A DNA stretch of 64,000 nt from Pseudomonas sp. FP2196 (GCF_030687715.1 NZ_CP117445.1:1112501-1176500), one strand, 5' to 3'; positions 39,438 to 52,884 are shown, numbered from the stretch's first letter. Numbers and translations are program-made. The notes: generated from the sequence alone by a model not told the origin.

Positions 39438-40491
39438 ACTCGACCGCTACATCGGCAGCAGCGTGTTCATGGCGATCATCGCCGTGCTGGCGATCATTCT
39501 CGGTCTGGCGACCCTGTTCGCCTTTATCGATGAGATGGGTGACGTCAGCGAAACCTACACATTGGTCGACGTGCTGAGCTTCGTCTTGCTGACCGCGCCG
39601 CGCCGGCTCTACGAAATGTTGCCGATGGCTGCGTTGATTGGCTGCCTGATCGGCCTCGGCAGTCTGGCCAGCAGCAGCGAGCTGACCGTCATGCGCGCCG
39701 CTGGCGTGTCGATCGGCCGGATCGTCTGGGCGGTGATGAAGCCGATGCTGGTGCTGATGCTCGCGGGCGTGCTGATTGGCGAGTACGTCGCCCCTGCCAC
39801 CGAAAGCATGGCCCAGGCCAATCGCTCTCTGGCTCAGGGCAGCGGCGACGCGCAAAGCGCCAAGCACGGTATGTGGCACCGTCAGGGTGAAGAGTTCATC
39901 CACATCAACGCCGTGCAACCCAACGGCCTGTTGTATGGCGTGACCCGCTATCACTTCGATAAGGAGCGCCATCTGCTGAGCTCCAGCTTCGCCAAGAAGG
40001 CCGAGTTCGATGGCACTCAATGGCAGCTCACTGACGTGGCCACCACCTTGTTCCATGAGCGCAGCACCGAAGTCGTGAACACGCCGAGCGAGCGTTGGGA
40101 CGTGGCCTTGAGCCCGCAACTGCTGAGTACTGTGGTGATGGCCCCGGAATCGCTGTCGATCAGCGGACTTTGGGGGTACATCCACTATCTGTCGGAGCAG
40201 GGCCTTAGCAACGGCCGTTACTGGCTGGCATTTTGGGTCAAGGTGTTGCAGCCGTTGGTAACCGCCGCGCTGGTGTTGATGGCCATTTCCTTCATCTTCG
40301 GCCCGCTGCGTTCGGTAACCCTCGGCCAGCGTGTGTTCACCGGTGTGCTGGTCGGCTTCACCTTCCGCATCGTCCAGGATTTGCTTGGTCCGTCGAGCCT
40401 GGTGTTCGGTTTCTCGCCGCTGTTTGCGGTGCTGGTGCCGGCCGGTGTCTGCGCGCTGGCCGGTGTCTGGCTGCTTAGACGAGCGGGTTGA
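39430..40491 (+). CDS. lptG: LPS export ABC permease LptG
   Basis: 353 aa, GTG start overlapping lptF. Six predicted membrane segments (first MAIIAVLAIILGLATLFAF) and a periplasmic beta-jellyroll domain. Partner of LptF in the LptB2FG exporter. Followed by a terminator. Confidence 0.95.
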   Translation: MVKLDRYIGSSVFMAIIAVLAIILGLATLFAFIDEMGDVSETYTLVDVLSFVLLTAPRRLYEMLPMAALIGCLIGLGSLASSSELTVMRAAGVSIGRIVWAVMKPMLVLMLAGVLIGEYVAPATESMAQANRSLAQGSGDAQSAKHGMWHRQGEEFIHINAVQPNGLLYGVTRYHFDKERHLLSSSFAKKAEFDGTQWQLTDVATTLFHERSTEVVNTPSERWDVALSPQLLSTVVMAPESLSISGLWGYIHYLSEQGLSNGRYWLAFWVKVLQPLVTAALVLMAISFIFGPLRSVTLGQRVFTGVLVGFTFRIVQDLLGPSSLVFGFSPLFAVLVPAGVCALAGVWLLRRAG

Positions 40492-40522
40492 TGAACAAGC
40501 TTTCATCCTCTGCTTGACCCTG

Positions 40523-40556
40523 AAAACGCCTCGATCAACCGATCGGGGCGTTTTTG
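40523..40556 (+). terminator. Terminator of lptFG
   Basis: AACGCC-TCGATC-AACC-GATCGGGGCGTT stem with a short T-run, about 30 bp after the lptG stop. Confidence 0.85.
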
Positions 40557-40663
40557 CATGCAATCCGGGTGACAGGCGAACGTGACGCTTGCGCCGTGTA
40601 TCAGGTACAATTCCCGGCTATTTTTCGGCGGGCCATGCCTGCAGCCTTTTTGAGTGTTGATCC

Positions 40664-42463
40664 GTGAGTGATTTGAGTCATATCCGCAATTTCTCCATCA
40701 TCGCCCACATTGACCATGGCAAGTCGACGCTGGCCGATCGCTTCATCCAGATGTGCGGCGGCCTGGCCGAGCGTGAAATGGAAGCCCAGGTACTGGATTC
40801 CATGGATCTTGAGCGTGAGCGCGGGATCACCATCAAGGCCCACAGCGTTACCCTTTATTACAAAGCCAAAGATGGCGTCACCTACCAGTTGAACTTCATT
40901 GACACCCCGGGCCACGTTGACTTCACCTATGAAGTCAGCCGTTCCCTGGCCGCGTGTGAAGGTGCCTTGCTGGTGGTCGATGCCGGTCAGGGCGTCGAAG
41001 CACAGTCCGTGGCCAACTGCTACACCGCGATTGAGCAGGGCCTTGAGGTCATGCCGGTCCTGAACAAGATCGACCTGCCACAGGCTGATCCTGATCGCGT
41101 CAAAGACGAAATCGAAAAGATCATCGGCATCGACGCCACTGACGCCGTCACCTGCAGCGCCAAGACCGGCCTGGGTGTCGACGAGGTGCTCGAGCGTCTG
41201 GTAACGACCATTCCTGCGCCAACCGGCAACATCGAAGATCCGCTGCAAGCGTTGATCATCGACTCCTGGTTCGACAACTACCTGGGCGTTGTCTCCCTGG
41301 TGCGCGTGCGTCACGGCCGCGTGAAGAAGGGCGACAAGATCCTGGTGAAATCCACCGGCAAGATCCATCTGGTCGACAGCGTCGGTGTTTTCAATCCGAA
41401 ACATACCGCCACCGCAGACCTCAAGGCCGGCGAAGTGGGCTTCATCATCGCCAGCATCAAGGATATTCACGGTGCGCCGGTCGGTGACACCCTGACCCTG
41501 AGCTCGACCCCGGATGTTCCGGTACTGCCGGGCTTCAAGCGCATTCAGCCGCAGGTTTACGCCGGTCTGTTCCCGGTGAGCTCCGACGACTTCGAAGATT
41601 TCCGCGAAGCGCTGCAGAAGCTGACCCTGAACGACTCGTCGCTGCAGTACACCCCGGAAAGCTCCGACGCCCTGGGCTTCGGCTTCCGTTGCGGCTTCCT
41701 CGGCATGCTGCACATGGAAATCATCCAGGAGCGCCTCGAGCGTGAGTACGACCTGGACCTGATCACCACGGCGCCGACGGTTATCTTCGAACTGGTGCTG
41801 AAAACCGGTGAAACGATTTACGTCGATAACCCGTCCAAGCTGCCGGATGTCTCGGCCGTCGAAGACATGCGCGAGCCGATCGTGCGCGCCAACATCCTGG
41901 TGCCGCAAGAACACTTGGGCAACGTCATCACCCTGTGCATCGAGAAACGCGGCGTTCAAGTCGACATGCTGTTCCTCGGCAATCAGGTGCAAGTCACTTA
42001 CGACCTGCCGATGAACGAAGTGGTTCTGGACTTCTTCGACCGTCTCAAATCCACCAGCCGCGGCTATGCTTCGCTGGATTACCATTTCGATCGTTACCAA
42101 TCGGCTAATCTGGTGAAACTGGACGTGCTGATCAACGGCGACAAGGTCGATGCCCTGGCGTTGATCGTGCACCGTGACAACTCGCACTTCAAAGGTCGCC
42201 AGTTGACCGAGAAGATGAAAGAACTGATTCCTCGTCAGATGTTCGACGTGGCCATCCAGGCCGCCATTGGCGGTCAGATTGTCGCCCGGACAACCGTCAA
42301 GGCTCTCAGAAAGAACGTATTGGCCAAATGCTACGGCGGTGACGTCAGCCGTAAGAAGAAGCTGCTCGAGAAGCAAAAGGCCGGTAAGAAACGCATGAAG
42401 CAGGTCGGCAACGTGGAAATTCCACAAGAAGCCTTCCTTGCAGTGCTCAGGTTGGATAGTTAG
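40664..42463 (+). CDS. lepA: Elongation factor 4 (LepA) GTPase
   Basis: 599 aa, GTG start. G1 [14 protein letters not shown]2/G3 [11 protein letters not shown]...[10 protein letters not shown]4 NKIDLPQAD, and the LepA-specific C-terminal domain ([51 protein letters not shown]). Ribosomal GTPase that back-translocates or remodels stalled ribosomes. 5 bp before lepB, as usual. Confidence 0.97.
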   Translation: MSDLSHIRNFSIIAHIDHGKSTLADRFIQMCGGLAEREMEAQVLDSMDLERERGITIKAHSVTLYYKAKDGVTYQLNFIDTPGHVDFTYEVSRSLAACEGALLVVDAGQGVEAQSVANCYTAIEQGLEVMPVLNKIDLPQADPDRVKDEIEKIIGIDATDAVTCSAKTGLGVDEVLERLVTTIPAPTGNIEDPLQALIIDSWFDNYLGVVSLVRVRHGRVKKGDKILVKSTGKIHLVDSVGVFNPKHTATADLKAGEVGFIIASIKDIHGAPVGDTLTLSSTPDVPVLPGFKRIQPQVYAGLFPVSSDDFEDFREALQKLTLNDSSLQYTPESSDALGFGFRCGFLGMLHMEIIQERLEREYDLDLITTAPTVIFELVLKTGETIYVDNPSKLPDVSAVEDMREPIVRANILVPQEHLGNVITLCIEKRGVQVDMLFLGNQVQVTYDLPMNEVVLDFFDRLKSTSRGYASLDYHFDRYQSANLVKLDVLINGDKVDALALIVHRDNSHFKGRQLTEKMKELIPRQMFDVAIQAAIGGQIVARTTVKALRKNVLAKCYGGDVSRKKKLLEKQKAGKKRMKQVGNVEIPQEAFLAVLRLDS

Positions 42464-42468
42464 GTCCT

Positions 42469-43323
42469 ATGTCGCTAAATTTCCCGCTGTTGCTGGTCAT
42501 TGCCGTGTTCGTCTGCGGCCTGTTGGCGTTGCTCGATCTGCTGATTCTGGCGCCCCGCCGGCGTGCTGCCATTGCCTCTTATCAAGGCAGTGTCAGCCAG
42601 CCCGACGTCGTGGTGGTCGAGAAGCTGAACAAAGAGCCGCTGCTGGTCGAATACGGCAAGTCGTTCTTCCCGGTGTTGTTCATCGTGCTGGTGCTGCGTT
42701 CGTTCCTGGTGGAGCCGTTCCAGATTCCGTCCGGCTCGATGAAACCGACCCTGGACGTCGGCGACTTCATTCTGGTGAACAAGTTTTCTTACGGGATCCG
42801 CCTGCCGGTGATCGACAAGAAAATCATCGAAGTCGGTGATCCGCAGCGCGGTGATGTGATGGTGTTCCGCTACCCGAGCGACCCGAACGTCAACTACATC
42901 AAGCGTGTGGTCGGTCTGCCGGGCGACACGGTGCGTTACACCGCTGACAAGCGTCTGTTCGTCAACGGTGAGTCGATTGCCGAGCAAATGGTCGGTTCCG
43001 AGCCGGGCACGCTGGGCAGCGCAGAGCTCTACAAGGAAAAACTCGGCGCTGCCGAGCACCTGATCCGCAAGGAGATGAGCCGTTACCGCGCCATGCCGGA
43101 CCATACCTGGACCGTGCCGGCCGGGCACTACTTCATGATGGGCGACAACCGCGACAACTCGAACGACAGTCGCTACTGGGATGATCCGAACATTCCCAAG
43201 GATCTGCTGGGCATGGTTCCCGACCGGAATATCGTCGGCAAGGCCTTCGCGGTCTGGATGAGCTGGCCGGAACCGAAACTCAGCCACCTGCCGAATTTCT
43301 CGCGGGTTGGCCTGATCAAGTAA
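42469..43323 (+). CDS. lepB: Signal peptidase I LepB
   Basis: 284 aa. Two N-terminal membrane segments, then the catalytic Ser in PSGSMKPTL and catalytic Lys in YIKRVVGLPGD, and the GDNRDNSNDSRYWD block. Removes signal peptides at the periplasmic face of the inner membrane. Pairs with lepA. Confidence 0.97.
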   Translation: MSLNFPLLLVIAVFVCGLLALLDLLILAPRRRAAIASYQGSVSQPDVVVVEKLNKEPLLVEYGKSFFPVLFIVLVLRSFLVEPFQIPSGSMKPTLDVGDFILVNKFSYGIRLPVIDKKIIEVGDPQRGDVMVFRYPSDPNVNYIKRVVGLPGDTVRYTADKRLFVNGESIAEQMVGSEPGTLGSAELYKEKLGAAEHLIRKEMSRYRAMPDHTWTVPAGHYFMMGDNRDNSNDSRYWDDPNIPKDLLGMVPDRNIVGKAFAVWMSWPEPKLSHLPNFSRVGLIK

Positions 43324-43330
43324 TCACCAC

Positions 43331-43386
43331 GGCGCTGTTGACCACAGCGCCGAATGCATTTCTGGAGTCGCTACAATCGACTCCAG
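43331..43386 (+). promoter_or_regulatory. Two hairpins between lepB and rnc
   Basis: GGCGCTGT-tgacc-ACAGCGCC (43331-43351) and CTGGAGTCG-ctacaat-CGACTCCAG (43362-43386) are both perfect. They may terminate lepAB transcription or, since RNase III is known to cleave hairpins in its own leader in other bacteria, serve in rnc autoregulation. Confidence 0.45.
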
Positions 43387-43418
43387 GGCATGAAGCCACG
43401 ATATTCAGGACGTAATTT

Positions 43419-43508
43419 TTGAACACAGCGTTAATTGTCCCAGGCCTGCGCCGTATCCCGGCGATGGCGGTGGAATCCAGCTTTGATCTCAGCGTGGGTA
43501 AACCGTGA
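43419..43508 (+). CDS. Possible 29-aa leader peptide overlapping rnc
   Basis: TTG at 43419, AGGA 9 nt before, encodes [29 protein letters not shown] (written here as two halves [15 protein letters not shown] and [14 protein letters not shown]) and ends in a TGA overlapping the rnc GTG. This interval in other pseudomonads usually carries a gene for a DUF4845 protein, which is absent. Whether the peptide is made is unknown. Confidence 0.25.
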   Translation: MNTALIVPGLRRIPAMAVESSFDLSVGKP

Positions 43509-44194
43509 GCGCCTCTTTAAGCCGTCTCGAGCGTCAGCTCGGTTACACCTTCAAGGATCAGGAACTCATGGTCCTGGCCCTCACGCACCGCAGTTTCGCC
43601 GGGCGCAACAACGAACGCCTGGAATTCCTCGGCGATGCCATCCTCAACTTCGTCGCTGGCGAGGCGTTGTTCGATCGCTTCCCGCTGGCTCGCGAAGGCC
43701 AGTTGTCGCGTTTGCGCGCACGCCTGGTGAAAGGTGAGACTCTGGCCGTACTGGCGCGTGGTTTCGACCTTGGCGATTACCTGCGACTGGGTTCCGGTGA
43801 GCTGAAAAGCGGCGGTTTCCGTCGCGAATCGATTCTGGCCGATGCCCTCGAAGCGTTGATTGGTGCGATCTATCTCGACGCAGGCATGGACATGGCCCGC
43901 GAGCGCGTCCTGGCCTGGCTGGCCGGCGAGTTCGAAGGCCTGACGCTGGTCGACACCAATAAGGATCCGAAGACCCGCCTGCAGGAACACCTGCAATCGC
44001 GCGGTTGCGAACTGCCACGCTACGAAGTGGTGGATATCCAGGGCGAGCCGCACTGCCGAACCTTCTTCGTCGAGTGCGAAGTTGTCTTACTGAATGAAAA
44101 AAGCCGAGGTCAGGGTGTGAGTCGTCGTATTGCCGAACAGGTAGCGGCCGCCGCAGCACTGATTGCCCTGGGCGTGGAGAATGGCAATGACTGA
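43505..44194 (+). CDS. rnc: Ribonuclease III
   Basis: 229 aa, GTG start. RNase III signature [13 protein letters not shown] and acidic residues, then a C-terminal double-stranded RNA-binding domain ([22 protein letters not shown]...[16 protein letters not shown]). Processes rRNA precursors and structured mRNAs. Overlaps era. Confidence 0.97.
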   Translation: MSASLSRLERQLGYTFKDQELMVLALTHRSFAGRNNERLEFLGDAILNFVAGEALFDRFPLAREGQLSRLRARLVKGETLAVLARGFDLGDYLRLGSGELKSGGFRRESILADALEALIGAIYLDAGMDMARERVLAWLAGEFEGLTLVDTNKDPKTRLQEHLQSRGCELPRYEVVDIQGEPHCRTFFVECEVVLLNEKSRGQGVSRRIAEQVAAAAALIALGVENGND

Positions 44195-45089
44195 TACAAA
44201 CGCAACTCGCTGTGGCTACGTTGCCATCGTCGGCCGTCCCAACGTCGGTAAATCGACGCTGCTGAACCACATCCTCGGCCAGAAGCTGGCGATCACCTCG
44301 CGCAAGCCGCAGACCACCCGCCACAACATGCTCGGGATCAAGACCGAGGGTGACGTGCAAGCGATCTACGTCGACACCCCCGGCATGCACAAGGGTGGCG
44401 AAAAGGCGCTCAACCGTTACATGAACAAGACCGCTTCGGCGGCGTTGAAAGACGTCGACGTGGTGATCTTCGTGGTCGATCGGACCAAGTGGACCGAAGA
44501 AGACCAGATGGTGCTGGAGCGTGTGCAGTACGTGACCGGCCCGCTGATCGTCGCGCTGAACAAGACCGACCGCATCGAAGACAAAGCCGAACTGATGCCG
44601 CACCTGAGCTGGTTGCAGGAACAGCTGCCGAACGCGCAGATCATCCCTATCTCCGCGCAGCACGGTCATAACCTTGATGCGCTGGAAAAAGTGATTGCCG
44701 ATCACCTGCCGGAAAACGATCACTTCTTCCCCGAAGACCAGATCACCGACCGCAGCAGCCGTTTCCTCGCCGCTGAACTTGTGCGCGAAAAAATCATGCG
44801 CCAGATGGGCGCCGAGCTGCCGTACCAGATCACCGTCGAAATCGAAGAGTTCAAGCAGCAGGGCAAAACCCTGCATATCCATGCGCTGATTCTCGTCGAG
44901 CGTGACGGCCAGAAGAAGATCATCATTGGCGACAAGGGCGAGCGCATCAAACGCATCGGCACCGAAGCGCGCAAGGACATGGAGCTGCTGTTTGACTCCA
45001 AGATCATGCTCAACCTGTGGGTCAAGGTGAAGGGCGGCTGGTCCGACGACGAACGTGCTCTGCGTTCGCTGGGTTACGGCGACCTGTAA
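44187..45089 (+). CDS. era: Ribosome assembly GTPase Era
   Basis: 300 aa from the ATG at 44187 (GGAG 8 nt upstream). G1 [11 protein letters not shown]3 DTPGMH, G4 NKTDR, and a C-terminal KH domain ([42 protein letters not shown]). Binds the 3' end of 16S rRNA in 30S maturation. Overlaps rnc by 8 bp; recO follows after a BIME. Confidence 0.97.
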   Translation: MTDTNATRCGYVAIVGRPNVGKSTLLNHILGQKLAITSRKPQTTRHNMLGIKTEGDVQAIYVDTPGMHKGGEKALNRYMNKTASAALKDVDVVIFVVDRTKWTEEDQMVLERVQYVTGPLIVALNKTDRIEDKAELMPHLSWLQEQLPNAQIIPISAQHGHNLDALEKVIADHLPENDHFFPEDQITDRSSRFLAAELVREKIMRQMGAELPYQITVEIEEFKQQGKTLHIHALILVERDGQKKIIIGDKGERIKRIGTEARKDMELLFDSKIMLNLWVKVKGGWSDDERALRSLGYGDL

Positions 45090-45118
45090 TCACCGTTCCA
45101 GAGAACACCGATACTCAA

Positions 45119-45209
45119 TGTGGGAGCGAGCCTGCTCGCGAAGAGGATGTAACATTCAGCATTGATGTTGACTGTCACTCCGCTTTCGCGAGCAGGCTCG
45201 CTCCCACAG
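45119..45209. repeat. REP/BIME (GGGAGCGAGCCTGCTCGCGAA class)
   Basis: Inverted copies flank about 45 bp between era and recO, within an operon. Confidence 0.9.
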
Positions 45210-45255
45210 TGGTTTTGGGTTGTGTGTAAATCTGCGTTTCTTCATCGAGAACTCC

Positions 45256-45945
45256 ATGTCGCAAACCCCACCTCCCGCCCAGCCCGCCTACGTCCTGCAC
45301 TCTCGCGCCTACCGCGAAACCAGCGCGTTGGTGGACTTCCTCACGCCGCAAGGTCGGCTGCGGGCGGTGTTGCGCAGTGCGCGGGGCAAGGCCGGAACGT
45401 TGGCGCGGCCGTTCGTGCCGCTGGAAGTCGAGTTTCGCGGCAAGGGCGAGTTGAAGAATGTCGGGCGCATGGAAAGTGCCGGTAATGCGACGTGGATGGT
45501 CGGCGAGGCGTTGTTCAGCGGTCTTTACCTCAATGAGCTGTTGATCCGTTTGCTGCCCGCCGAAGATCCGCATCCGGCGGTGTTCGATCACTACGCCGCG
45601 ACCTTGCTGGCCTTGGCCGAAGGTCGGCCGCTGGAGCCCTTGTTGCGCTCCTTCGAATGGCGCCTGCTGGATGATCTCGGTTATGGCTTTTCCATGAGCG
45701 CGGATATTCACGGCGAGCCTGTCGCCCCGGACGGTCTCTATCGTTTGCAAGTGGACGCTGGTCTTGAGCGCGTTTACCTGCTGCAACCTGGCCTTTTCAA
45801 CGGCGTTGAATTGCTGGCCATGGCGGAAGCCGATTGGTCAGCCCCCGGCGCACTCTCAGCCGCCAAACGTCTGATGCGTCAAGCACTGGCCGTTCATCTG
45901 GGTGGTCGTCCCCTCGTCAGTCGCGAACTGTTTCGCAAGCCCTGA
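45256..45945 (+). CDS. recO: DNA repair protein RecO
   Basis: 229 aa from the ATG at 45256. N-terminal OB fold ([35 protein letters not shown]) and helical C-terminal domain. With RecR, RecO loads RecA onto SSB-coated DNA. rnc-era-recO-pdxJ order supports the call. Confidence 0.95.
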   Translation: MSQTPPPAQPAYVLHSRAYRETSALVDFLTPQGRLRAVLRSARGKAGTLARPFVPLEVEFRGKGELKNVGRMESAGNATWMVGEALFSGLYLNELLIRLLPAEDPHPAVFDHYAATLLALAEGRPLEPLLRSFEWRLLDDLGYGFSMSADIHGEPVAPDGLYRLQVDAGLERVYLLQPGLFNGVELLAMAEADWSAPGALSAAKRLMRQALAVHLGGRPLVSRELFRKP

Positions 45946-45992
45946 TCACCCCGTATGCTGTGCGCCGAATCTCTAAATTCAGGAGCGCATCC

Positions 45993-46739
45993 GTGACCAC
46001 CAGCAATCGCATTCTTCTTGGCGTGAACATCGACCACGTCGCCACCCTGCGTCAGGCCCGTGGCACGCGCTACCCGGATCCGGTCAAGGCGGCGCTGGAC
46101 GCGGAAGAGGCGGGCGCCGACGGCATCACCGTGCACCTGCGCGAGGACCGTCGACACATTCAGGAGCGCGATGTGCTCTTGCTCAAGGATGTGCTGCAAA
46201 CCCGCATGAACTTCGAAATGGGCGTCACCGAAGAAATGATGGCTTTCGCCGAGCTCATCCGTCCGGCGCACATCTGCCTGGTCCCGGAAACCCGTCAGGA
46301 ACTGACCACCGAGGGCGGTCTGGATGTCGCGGGGCAGGAAGCGCGGATCAAGGCTGCGGTCGAGCGTCTGTCGAAGATCGGCAGCGAAGTGTCGCTGTTC
46401 ATCGATGCCGACGAGCGCCAGATTGCTGCCTCGAAGCGTGTTGGCGCGCCGGCCATTGAGCTGCACACCGGGCGTTATGCCGACGCCGAGACCCCGAGCG
46501 AAGTCGCTGAAGAGTTGAAGCGTGTGGCGGACGGGGTGGCGTTTGGTCTGGCTCAGGGCCTGATCGTCAATGCCGGCCATGGTCTGCATTACCACAACGT
46601 GGAAGCGGTGGCGGCAATCAAGGGCATCAACGAACTGAACATCGGCCATGCGCTGGTGGCGCATGCGTTGTTCGTGGGGTTCAAGTCGGCCGTGTCCGAG
46701 ATGAAAGCGTTGATACTGGCAGCTGCTTTGAAGGGCTGA
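45993..46739 (+). CDS. pdxJ: Pyridoxine 5'-phosphate synthase PdxJ
   Basis: 248 aa from a GTG at 45993 with AGGAG 7 nt upstream. TIM barrel; [23 protein letters not shown] and [18 protein letters not shown] are family hallmarks. Condenses 1-deoxyxylulose 5-phosphate with 3-amino-2-oxopropyl phosphate to pyridoxine phosphate. Last gene of the rnc cluster. Confidence 0.97.
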   Translation: MTTSNRILLGVNIDHVATLRQARGTRYPDPVKAALDAEEAGADGITVHLREDRRHIQERDVLLLKDVLQTRMNFEMGVTEEMMAFAELIRPAHICLVPETRQELTTEGGLDVAGQEARIKAAVERLSKIGSEVSLFIDADERQIAASKRVGAPAIELHTGRYADAETPSEVAEELKRVADGVAFGLAQGLIVNAGHGLHYHNVEAVAAIKGINELNIGHALVAHALFVGFKSAVSEMKALILAAALKG

Positions 46740-46740
46740 A

Positions 46741-46820
46741 GATCAAAAGATCGCAGCCTTCGGCAGCTCCTGCAGGTGTACACATAGCCCTGTAGGAGCT
46801 GCCGAAGGCTGCGATCTTTT
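46741..46820. repeat. REP/BIME (GTAGGAGCTGCC class)
   Basis: Inverted REP pair between convergent pdxJ and mltF; directly abuts both stops. Confidence 0.9.
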
Positions 46821-46823
46821 GCT

Positions 46824-48350
<1,527 letters not shown>

Positions 48351-48569
48351 TCACAAAACTGGCCGAAACCCCGCAGAAATGGGGGCGAAGGGCATTTTGT
48401 TACCGTAAAAATAAGCGGTCCTCACAGACAGCATAAATTTGACTCTCAAGGCAGAAACACAGATCGACACTCGAGTGCAACCGTGCGTAGCGTTTCGGGT
48501 GATGTTGAGGGCGGTTTAGGCTAGAATGCACGGCCTCAAAGCACACCCCTTCCCGAGGCTGTCCCGAAG

Positions 48570-51500
48570 ATGTTGATCCTGCGCGGCGCTCCTGCCCTTT
48601 CTGCCTTTCGCCACAGCAAACTCCTTGAGCAACTGAGCCAGAAGGTTCCGGCTGTCAGTGGCTTGTATGCTGAATTCGCTCACTTCGCCGAAGTCACCGG
48701 CGTCCTGACCGGCGACGAACAGCAGGTGCTTGCGCGCCTTCTGAAGTACGGTCCAAGCGTTCCGGTACAAGAGCCGACCGGCCGTCTGTTTCTGGTGTTG
48801 CCACGTTTCGGCACCATCTCGCCATGGTCGAGCAAGGCCAGCGATATCGCCCGCAACTGCGGTCTGAGCAAGATCCAGCGCCTGGAGCGCGGCATCGCGT
48901 TCTACGTGGCCGGTCAGTTCAGCGACGCCGAAGCCCAGCAGATTGCCGATGTCCTGCATGACCGCATGACCCAGATCGTTCTGGCCAACCTTGAGCAGGC
49001 CGCCGGTCTGTTCAGCCACGCCGAACCGAAGCCGCTGACCGCCATCGACATCCTTGGCGGCGGTCGCGCCGCGCTGGAGAAGGCCAACACCGAGTTGGGC
49101 CTGGCCCTGGCCGAAGACGAAATCGACTACCTGGTCAACGCCTTCAACGGTCTCAAGCGCAACCCGCACGACATCGAACTGATGATGTTCGCCCAGGCCA
49201 ACTCCGAGCACTGCCGCCACAAGATCTTCAACGCCAGTTGGGATATTGATGGTGAGAACCAGGAAAAAAGCCTGTTCGGCATGATCAAGAACACCTACGT
49301 GATGCACAGCGAAGGCGTTCTGTCGGCTTATAAGGACAACGCCTCGGTGATCGTCGGCAACGTGGCCGGCCGTTTCTTCCCGAATCCTGAGACCCGCCAG
49401 TACGGTGCGGTGCAGGAGCCGGTGCACATCCTGATGAAGGTTGAAACCCACAACCACCCGACCGCGATTGCCCCGTTCCCGGGTGCGTCCACCGGTTCCG
49501 GCGGCGAGATTCGTGACGAAGGTGCAACCGGTCGTGGCGCCAAGCCAAAGGCTGGCCTGACCGGTTTCACCGTATCCAACCTGCAGATCCCGGGCTTCGA
49601 ACAGCCGTGGGAAGTGCCGTACGGCAAGCCTGAGCGCATCGTTACCGCGCTGGACATCATGATCGAAGGCCCGCTCGGCGGTGCCGCGTTCAACAACGAA
49701 TTCGGTCGTCCGGCCCTGACTGGCTACTTCCGTACCTTCGAACAGTCGATCACCACCCCGCACGGTGACGAAGTTCGCGGTTACCACAAGCCGATCATGT
49801 TGGCCGGCGGCATGGGCAACATCCGCGAAGAACACGTCAAGAAAGGCGAGATCGTTGTCGGCTCCAAGCTGATCGTACTCGGCGGCCCGGCGATGCTGAT
49901 CGGTCTGGGTGGCGGCGCGGCTTCCTCCATGGCCACCGGCACCAGCTCGGCAGATCTGGACTTCGCTTCCGTGCAGCGTGAAAACCCTGAAATGGAGCGT
50001 CGCTGCCAGGAAGTCATCGACCGTTGCTGGCAACTGGGCGACAAGAACCCGATCAGCTTCATCCACGACGTGGGTGCGGGCGGTCTGTCCAACGCCTTCC
50101 CGGAACTGGTCAACGACGGCGACCGCGGTGGCCGTTTCGAACTGCGCAACATTCCAAACGACGAGCCGGGCATGGCCCCGCACGAAATCTGGTCCAACGA
50201 ATCCCAGGAACGTTACGTGCTGGCCGTTGGCCCGGAAGACTTCGAGCGCTTCCAGGCGATCTGCGAACGTGAGCGTTGCCCGTTTGCTGTAGTGGGTGAG
50301 GCGACTGCCGAACCGCAGCTTACTGTCACGGATAGCCACTTCGGCAACAACCCGGTGGACATGCCACTGGAAGTGTTGCTGGGCAAGGCGCCGCGCATGC
50401 ACCGTTCGGTGGTGCGTGAAGCCGAGCTGGGCGATGACTTCGATCCGTCCAACCTCGACATCACTGAAAGCATCGAGCGCGTTCTGCATCACCCGGCCGT
50501 GGCGAGCAAAAGCTTCCTGATCACCATCGGCGACCGCACCATCACCGGCCTCGTGGCCCGTGACCAAATGGTCGGCCCATGGCAGGTTCCGGTGGCCGAC
50601 GTTGCCGTCACCGCCACCAGTTTCGACGTTTACACCGGTGAAGCGATGGCGATGGGCGAGCGTACTCCGCTGGCACTGCTGGACGCCCCGGCGTCGGGCC
50701 GCATGGCCATTGGCGAAACCCTGACCAACATAGCCGCTTCGCGCATCAACAAGATCTCCGACATCAAACTGTCGGCGAACTGGATGTCCGCCGCCGGCCA
50801 CCCGGGCGAAGACGCGCGTCTGTACGACACCGTGAAAGCGGTCGGTATGGAACTGTGCCCTGAGCTGGGTATCACCATTCCAGTGGGCAAGGACTCGATG
50901 TCCATGGCCACCCGCTGGAACGACAACGGCGAAGAAAAAACCGTGACCTCGCCGATGTCGCTGATCGTGACCGGTTTCGCGCCAGTGGCTGACATCCGTC
51001 AGACCCTGACCCCGGAACTGCGCATGGACAAGGGCACCACCGACCTGATCCTGATCGACCTCGGTCGCGGCCAGAACCGTATGGGCGCCTCGATCCTCGC
51101 TCAGGTTCACGGCAAACTCGGCAAACACGCGCCGGACGTCGATGACGCTGAAGACCTTAAAGCCTTCTTTGCGGTGATCCAGGGCCTCAACGCCGACGGT
51201 CACCTGCTGGCTTACCACGACCGTTCCGACGGTGGTCTGCTGACCTCCGTGGTGGAAATGGCCTTCGCCGGCCACTGCGGTCTGAGCCTGAACCTGGACA
51301 GCGTTGCCGAATCCTCGGCCGAAATCGCCGCCATCCTGTTCAACGAAGAACTGGGTGCGGTGATTCAGGTTCGTCAGGACGCGACGCCAGACATCCTCGC
51401 GCAATTCAGCGCGGCCGGTCTCGGCGATTGTGTTTCCGTGATCGGTCAGCCGATCAACAATGGCCAGATCAACATCACCTTCAACGGTGACACCGTGTTC

Positions 51501-52466
51501 GAAGGCCAGCGTCGTCTGCTGCAACGTCAGTGGGCTGAAACCAGCTACCAGATCCAGCGTCTGCGCGATAACGCCGACTGCGCCGAGCAAGAGTTCGACG
51601 TGCTGCTGGAAGAAGACAATCCGGGCCTGAGCGTCAAGCTCAGCTACGACGTCAACCAGGACATCGCCGCGCCTTACATCAAGAAAGGCATCCGCCCACA
51701 GGTTGCCGTGCTGCGTGAGCAGGGCGTCAACGGTCAGGTGGAAATGGCGGCCGCGTTCGACCGCGCCGGTTTCAACGCGATCGACGTACACATGAGCGAC
51801 ATTCTGGCCGGCCGTGTCGACCTGAACGAGTTCAAAGGTCTGGTGGCGTGCGGTGGTTTCTCCTACGGCGACGTACTCGGCGCCGGTGAGGGTTGGGCCA
51901 AGTCGGCACTGTTCAACAGCCGTGCTCGCGATGCGTTCCAGGGCTTCTTCGAACGTAACGACAGCTTCACCCTCGGCGTGTGCAACGGTTGCCAGATGAT
52001 GTCCAACCTGCACGAGCTGATCCCGGGCAGCGAGTTCTGGCCGCACTTCGTGCGCAACCGCTCCGAGCAGTTCGAAGCGCGTGTGGCGATGGTTCAGGTT
52101 CAGGAGTCGAACTCGATCTTCCTGCAAGGCATGGCCGGTTCGCGTATGCCGATCGCCATTGCTCACGGTGAAGGTCACGCCGAGTTCTCCAGCGAAGAAG
52201 CGCTGCTGGAAGCGGATCTGTCGGGTTGTGTGGCGATGCGTTTTGTCGACAACCATGGCAAGGTCACCGAATCGTATCCGGCCAACCCGAACGGTTCGCC
52301 GCGCGGGATTACCGGTCTCACCAGCCGTGATGGCCGTGTGACGATCATGATGCCGCACCCGGAGCGTGTGTTCCGTGCCGTGCAGAACTCGTGGCGTTCG
52401 GAAGACTGGAACGAGGACGCACCTTGGATGCGTATGTTCCGTAATGCTCGGGTCTGGGTAAACTAA
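48570..52466 (+). CDS. purL: Phosphoribosylformylglycinamidine synthase
   Basis: 1298 aa, the large single-chain form. N-terminal domain, two FGAM-synthase ATPase halves ([10 protein letters not shown]...[33 protein letters not shown]; second half with HDRSDGGLL) and a C-terminal glutaminase with nucleophile Cys in [11 protein letters not shown] and HGEGHAEF. Fourth step of purine synthesis. A TAGAAT -10-like hexamer lies about 45 bp before the ATG. Confidence 0.98.
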   Translation: MLILRGAPALSAFRHSKLLEQLSQKVPAVSGLYAEFAHFAEVTGVLTGDEQQVLARLLKYGPSVPVQEPTGRLFLVLPRFGTISPWSSKASDIARNCGLSKIQRLERGIAFYVAGQFSDAEAQQIADVLHDRMTQIVLANLEQAAGLFSHAEPKPLTAIDILGGGRAALEKANTELGLALAEDEIDYLVNAFNGLKRNPHDIELMMFAQANSEHCRHKIFNASWDIDGENQEKSLFGMIKNTYVMHSEGVLSAYKDNASVIVGNVAGRFFPNPETRQYGAVQEPVHILMKVETHNHPTAIAPFPGASTGSGGEIRDEGATGRGAKPKAGLTGFTVSNLQIPGFEQPWEVPYGKPERIVTALDIMIEGPLGGAAFNNEFGRPALTGYFRTFEQSITTPHGDEVRGYHKPIMLAGGMGNIREEHVKKGEIVVGSKLIVLGGPAMLIGLGGGAASSMATGTSSADLDFASVQRENPEMERRCQEVIDRCWQLGDKNPISFIHDVGAGGLSNAFPELVNDGDRGGRFELRNIPNDEPGMAPHEIWSNESQERYVLAVGPEDFERFQAICERERCPFAVVGEATAEPQLTVTDSHFGNNPVDMPLEVLLGKAPRMHRSVVREAELGDDFDPSNLDITESIERVLHHPAVASKSFLITIGDRTITGLVARDQMVGPWQVPVADVAVTATSFDVYTGEAMAMGERTPLALLDAPASGRMAIGETLTNIAASRINKISDIKLSANWMSAAGHPGEDARLYDTVKAVGMELCPELGITIPVGKDSMSMATRWNDNGEEKTVTSPMSLIVTGFAPVADIRQTLTPELRMDKGTTDLILIDLGRGQNRMGASILAQVHGKLGKHAPDVDDAEDLKAFFAVIQGLNADGHLLAYHDRSDGGLLTSVVEMAFAGHCGLSLNLDSVAESSAEIAAILFNEELGAVIQVRQDATPDILAQFSAAGLGDCVSVIGQPINNGQINITFNGDTVFEGQRRLLQRQWAETSYQIQRLRDNADCAEQEFDVLLEEDNPGLSVKLSYDVNQDIAAPYIKKGIRPQVAVLREQGVNGQVEMAAAFDRAGFNAIDVHMSDILAGRVDLNEFKGLVACGGFSYGDVLGAGEGWAKSALFNSRARDAFQGFFERNDSFTLGVCNGCQMMSNLHELIPGSEFWPHFVRNRSEQFEARVAMVQVQESNSIFLQGMAGSRMPIAIAHGEGHAEFSSEEALLEADLSGCVAMRFVDNHGKVTESYPANPNGSPRGITGLTSRDGRVTIMMPHPERVFRAVQNSWRSEDWNEDAPWMRMFRNARVWVN

Positions 52467-52486
52467 AAGCGGGTGAACTAAGACCT

Positions 52487-52798
52487 GTGTACAAGCTCGC
52501 TTTTTTTGTTCCTGACAGTCATGTCGAGGTGGTCAAAGGGGCTGTGTTCGCTGCCGGTGGTGGGCGGATCGGTGACTATGACCACTGTGCGTGGCAGGTG
52601 CTTGGTTTGGGCCAGTTTCGACCTTTGGACGGGAGTCAGCCGTTCATTGGCGAGGCGGGGCAGGTTGAGCGGGTTGAGGAATGGAAGGTTGAGCTTGTTG
52701 TTGCGGATGAGTTGATTGTTGCTGTTGTGGCGGCGTTGAAGCTCAGTCATCCCTACGAGACGCCGGCTTATGAAGTGTGGCGGCTGGAAGATTTTTGA
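52487..52798 (+). CDS. YqfO-like/NIF3-type small protein
   Basis: 103 aa, GTG start 20 bp after purL. Matches the short YqfO/NIF3-associated insertion domain, PII/CutA-like fold: MYKLAFFVPDSHVEVVKGAVFAAGGGRIGDYDHCAWQVLGLGQFRPLDGS and PYETPAYEVWRLEDF. Function unknown; often annotated as a structural homologue of NIF3. Confidence 0.85.
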   Translation: MYKLAFFVPDSHVEVVKGAVFAAGGGRIGDYDHCAWQVLGLGQFRPLDGSQPFIGEAGQVERVEEWKVELVVADELIVAVVAALKLSHPYETPAYEVWRLEDF

Positions 52799-52884
52799 TA
52801 GCCGCTTATTACAAGAAGCCCGCAGATGAGTGATTGTCTGCGGGTTTTTTGTTGCCCCCCGATTTTGTGTGTTAACTCATCCCA

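Noticed and set aside
43338-43377. TTGACC...TACAAT as a sigma-70 promoter for rnc
   Set aside because: Spacing between the two hexamers is 28 bp, far beyond 16-18, and both lie within hairpins.
48516-52358. 1280-codon minus-strand open frame opposite purL
   Set aside because: Antisense shadow of purL; low-complexity Arg/His/Gln content.
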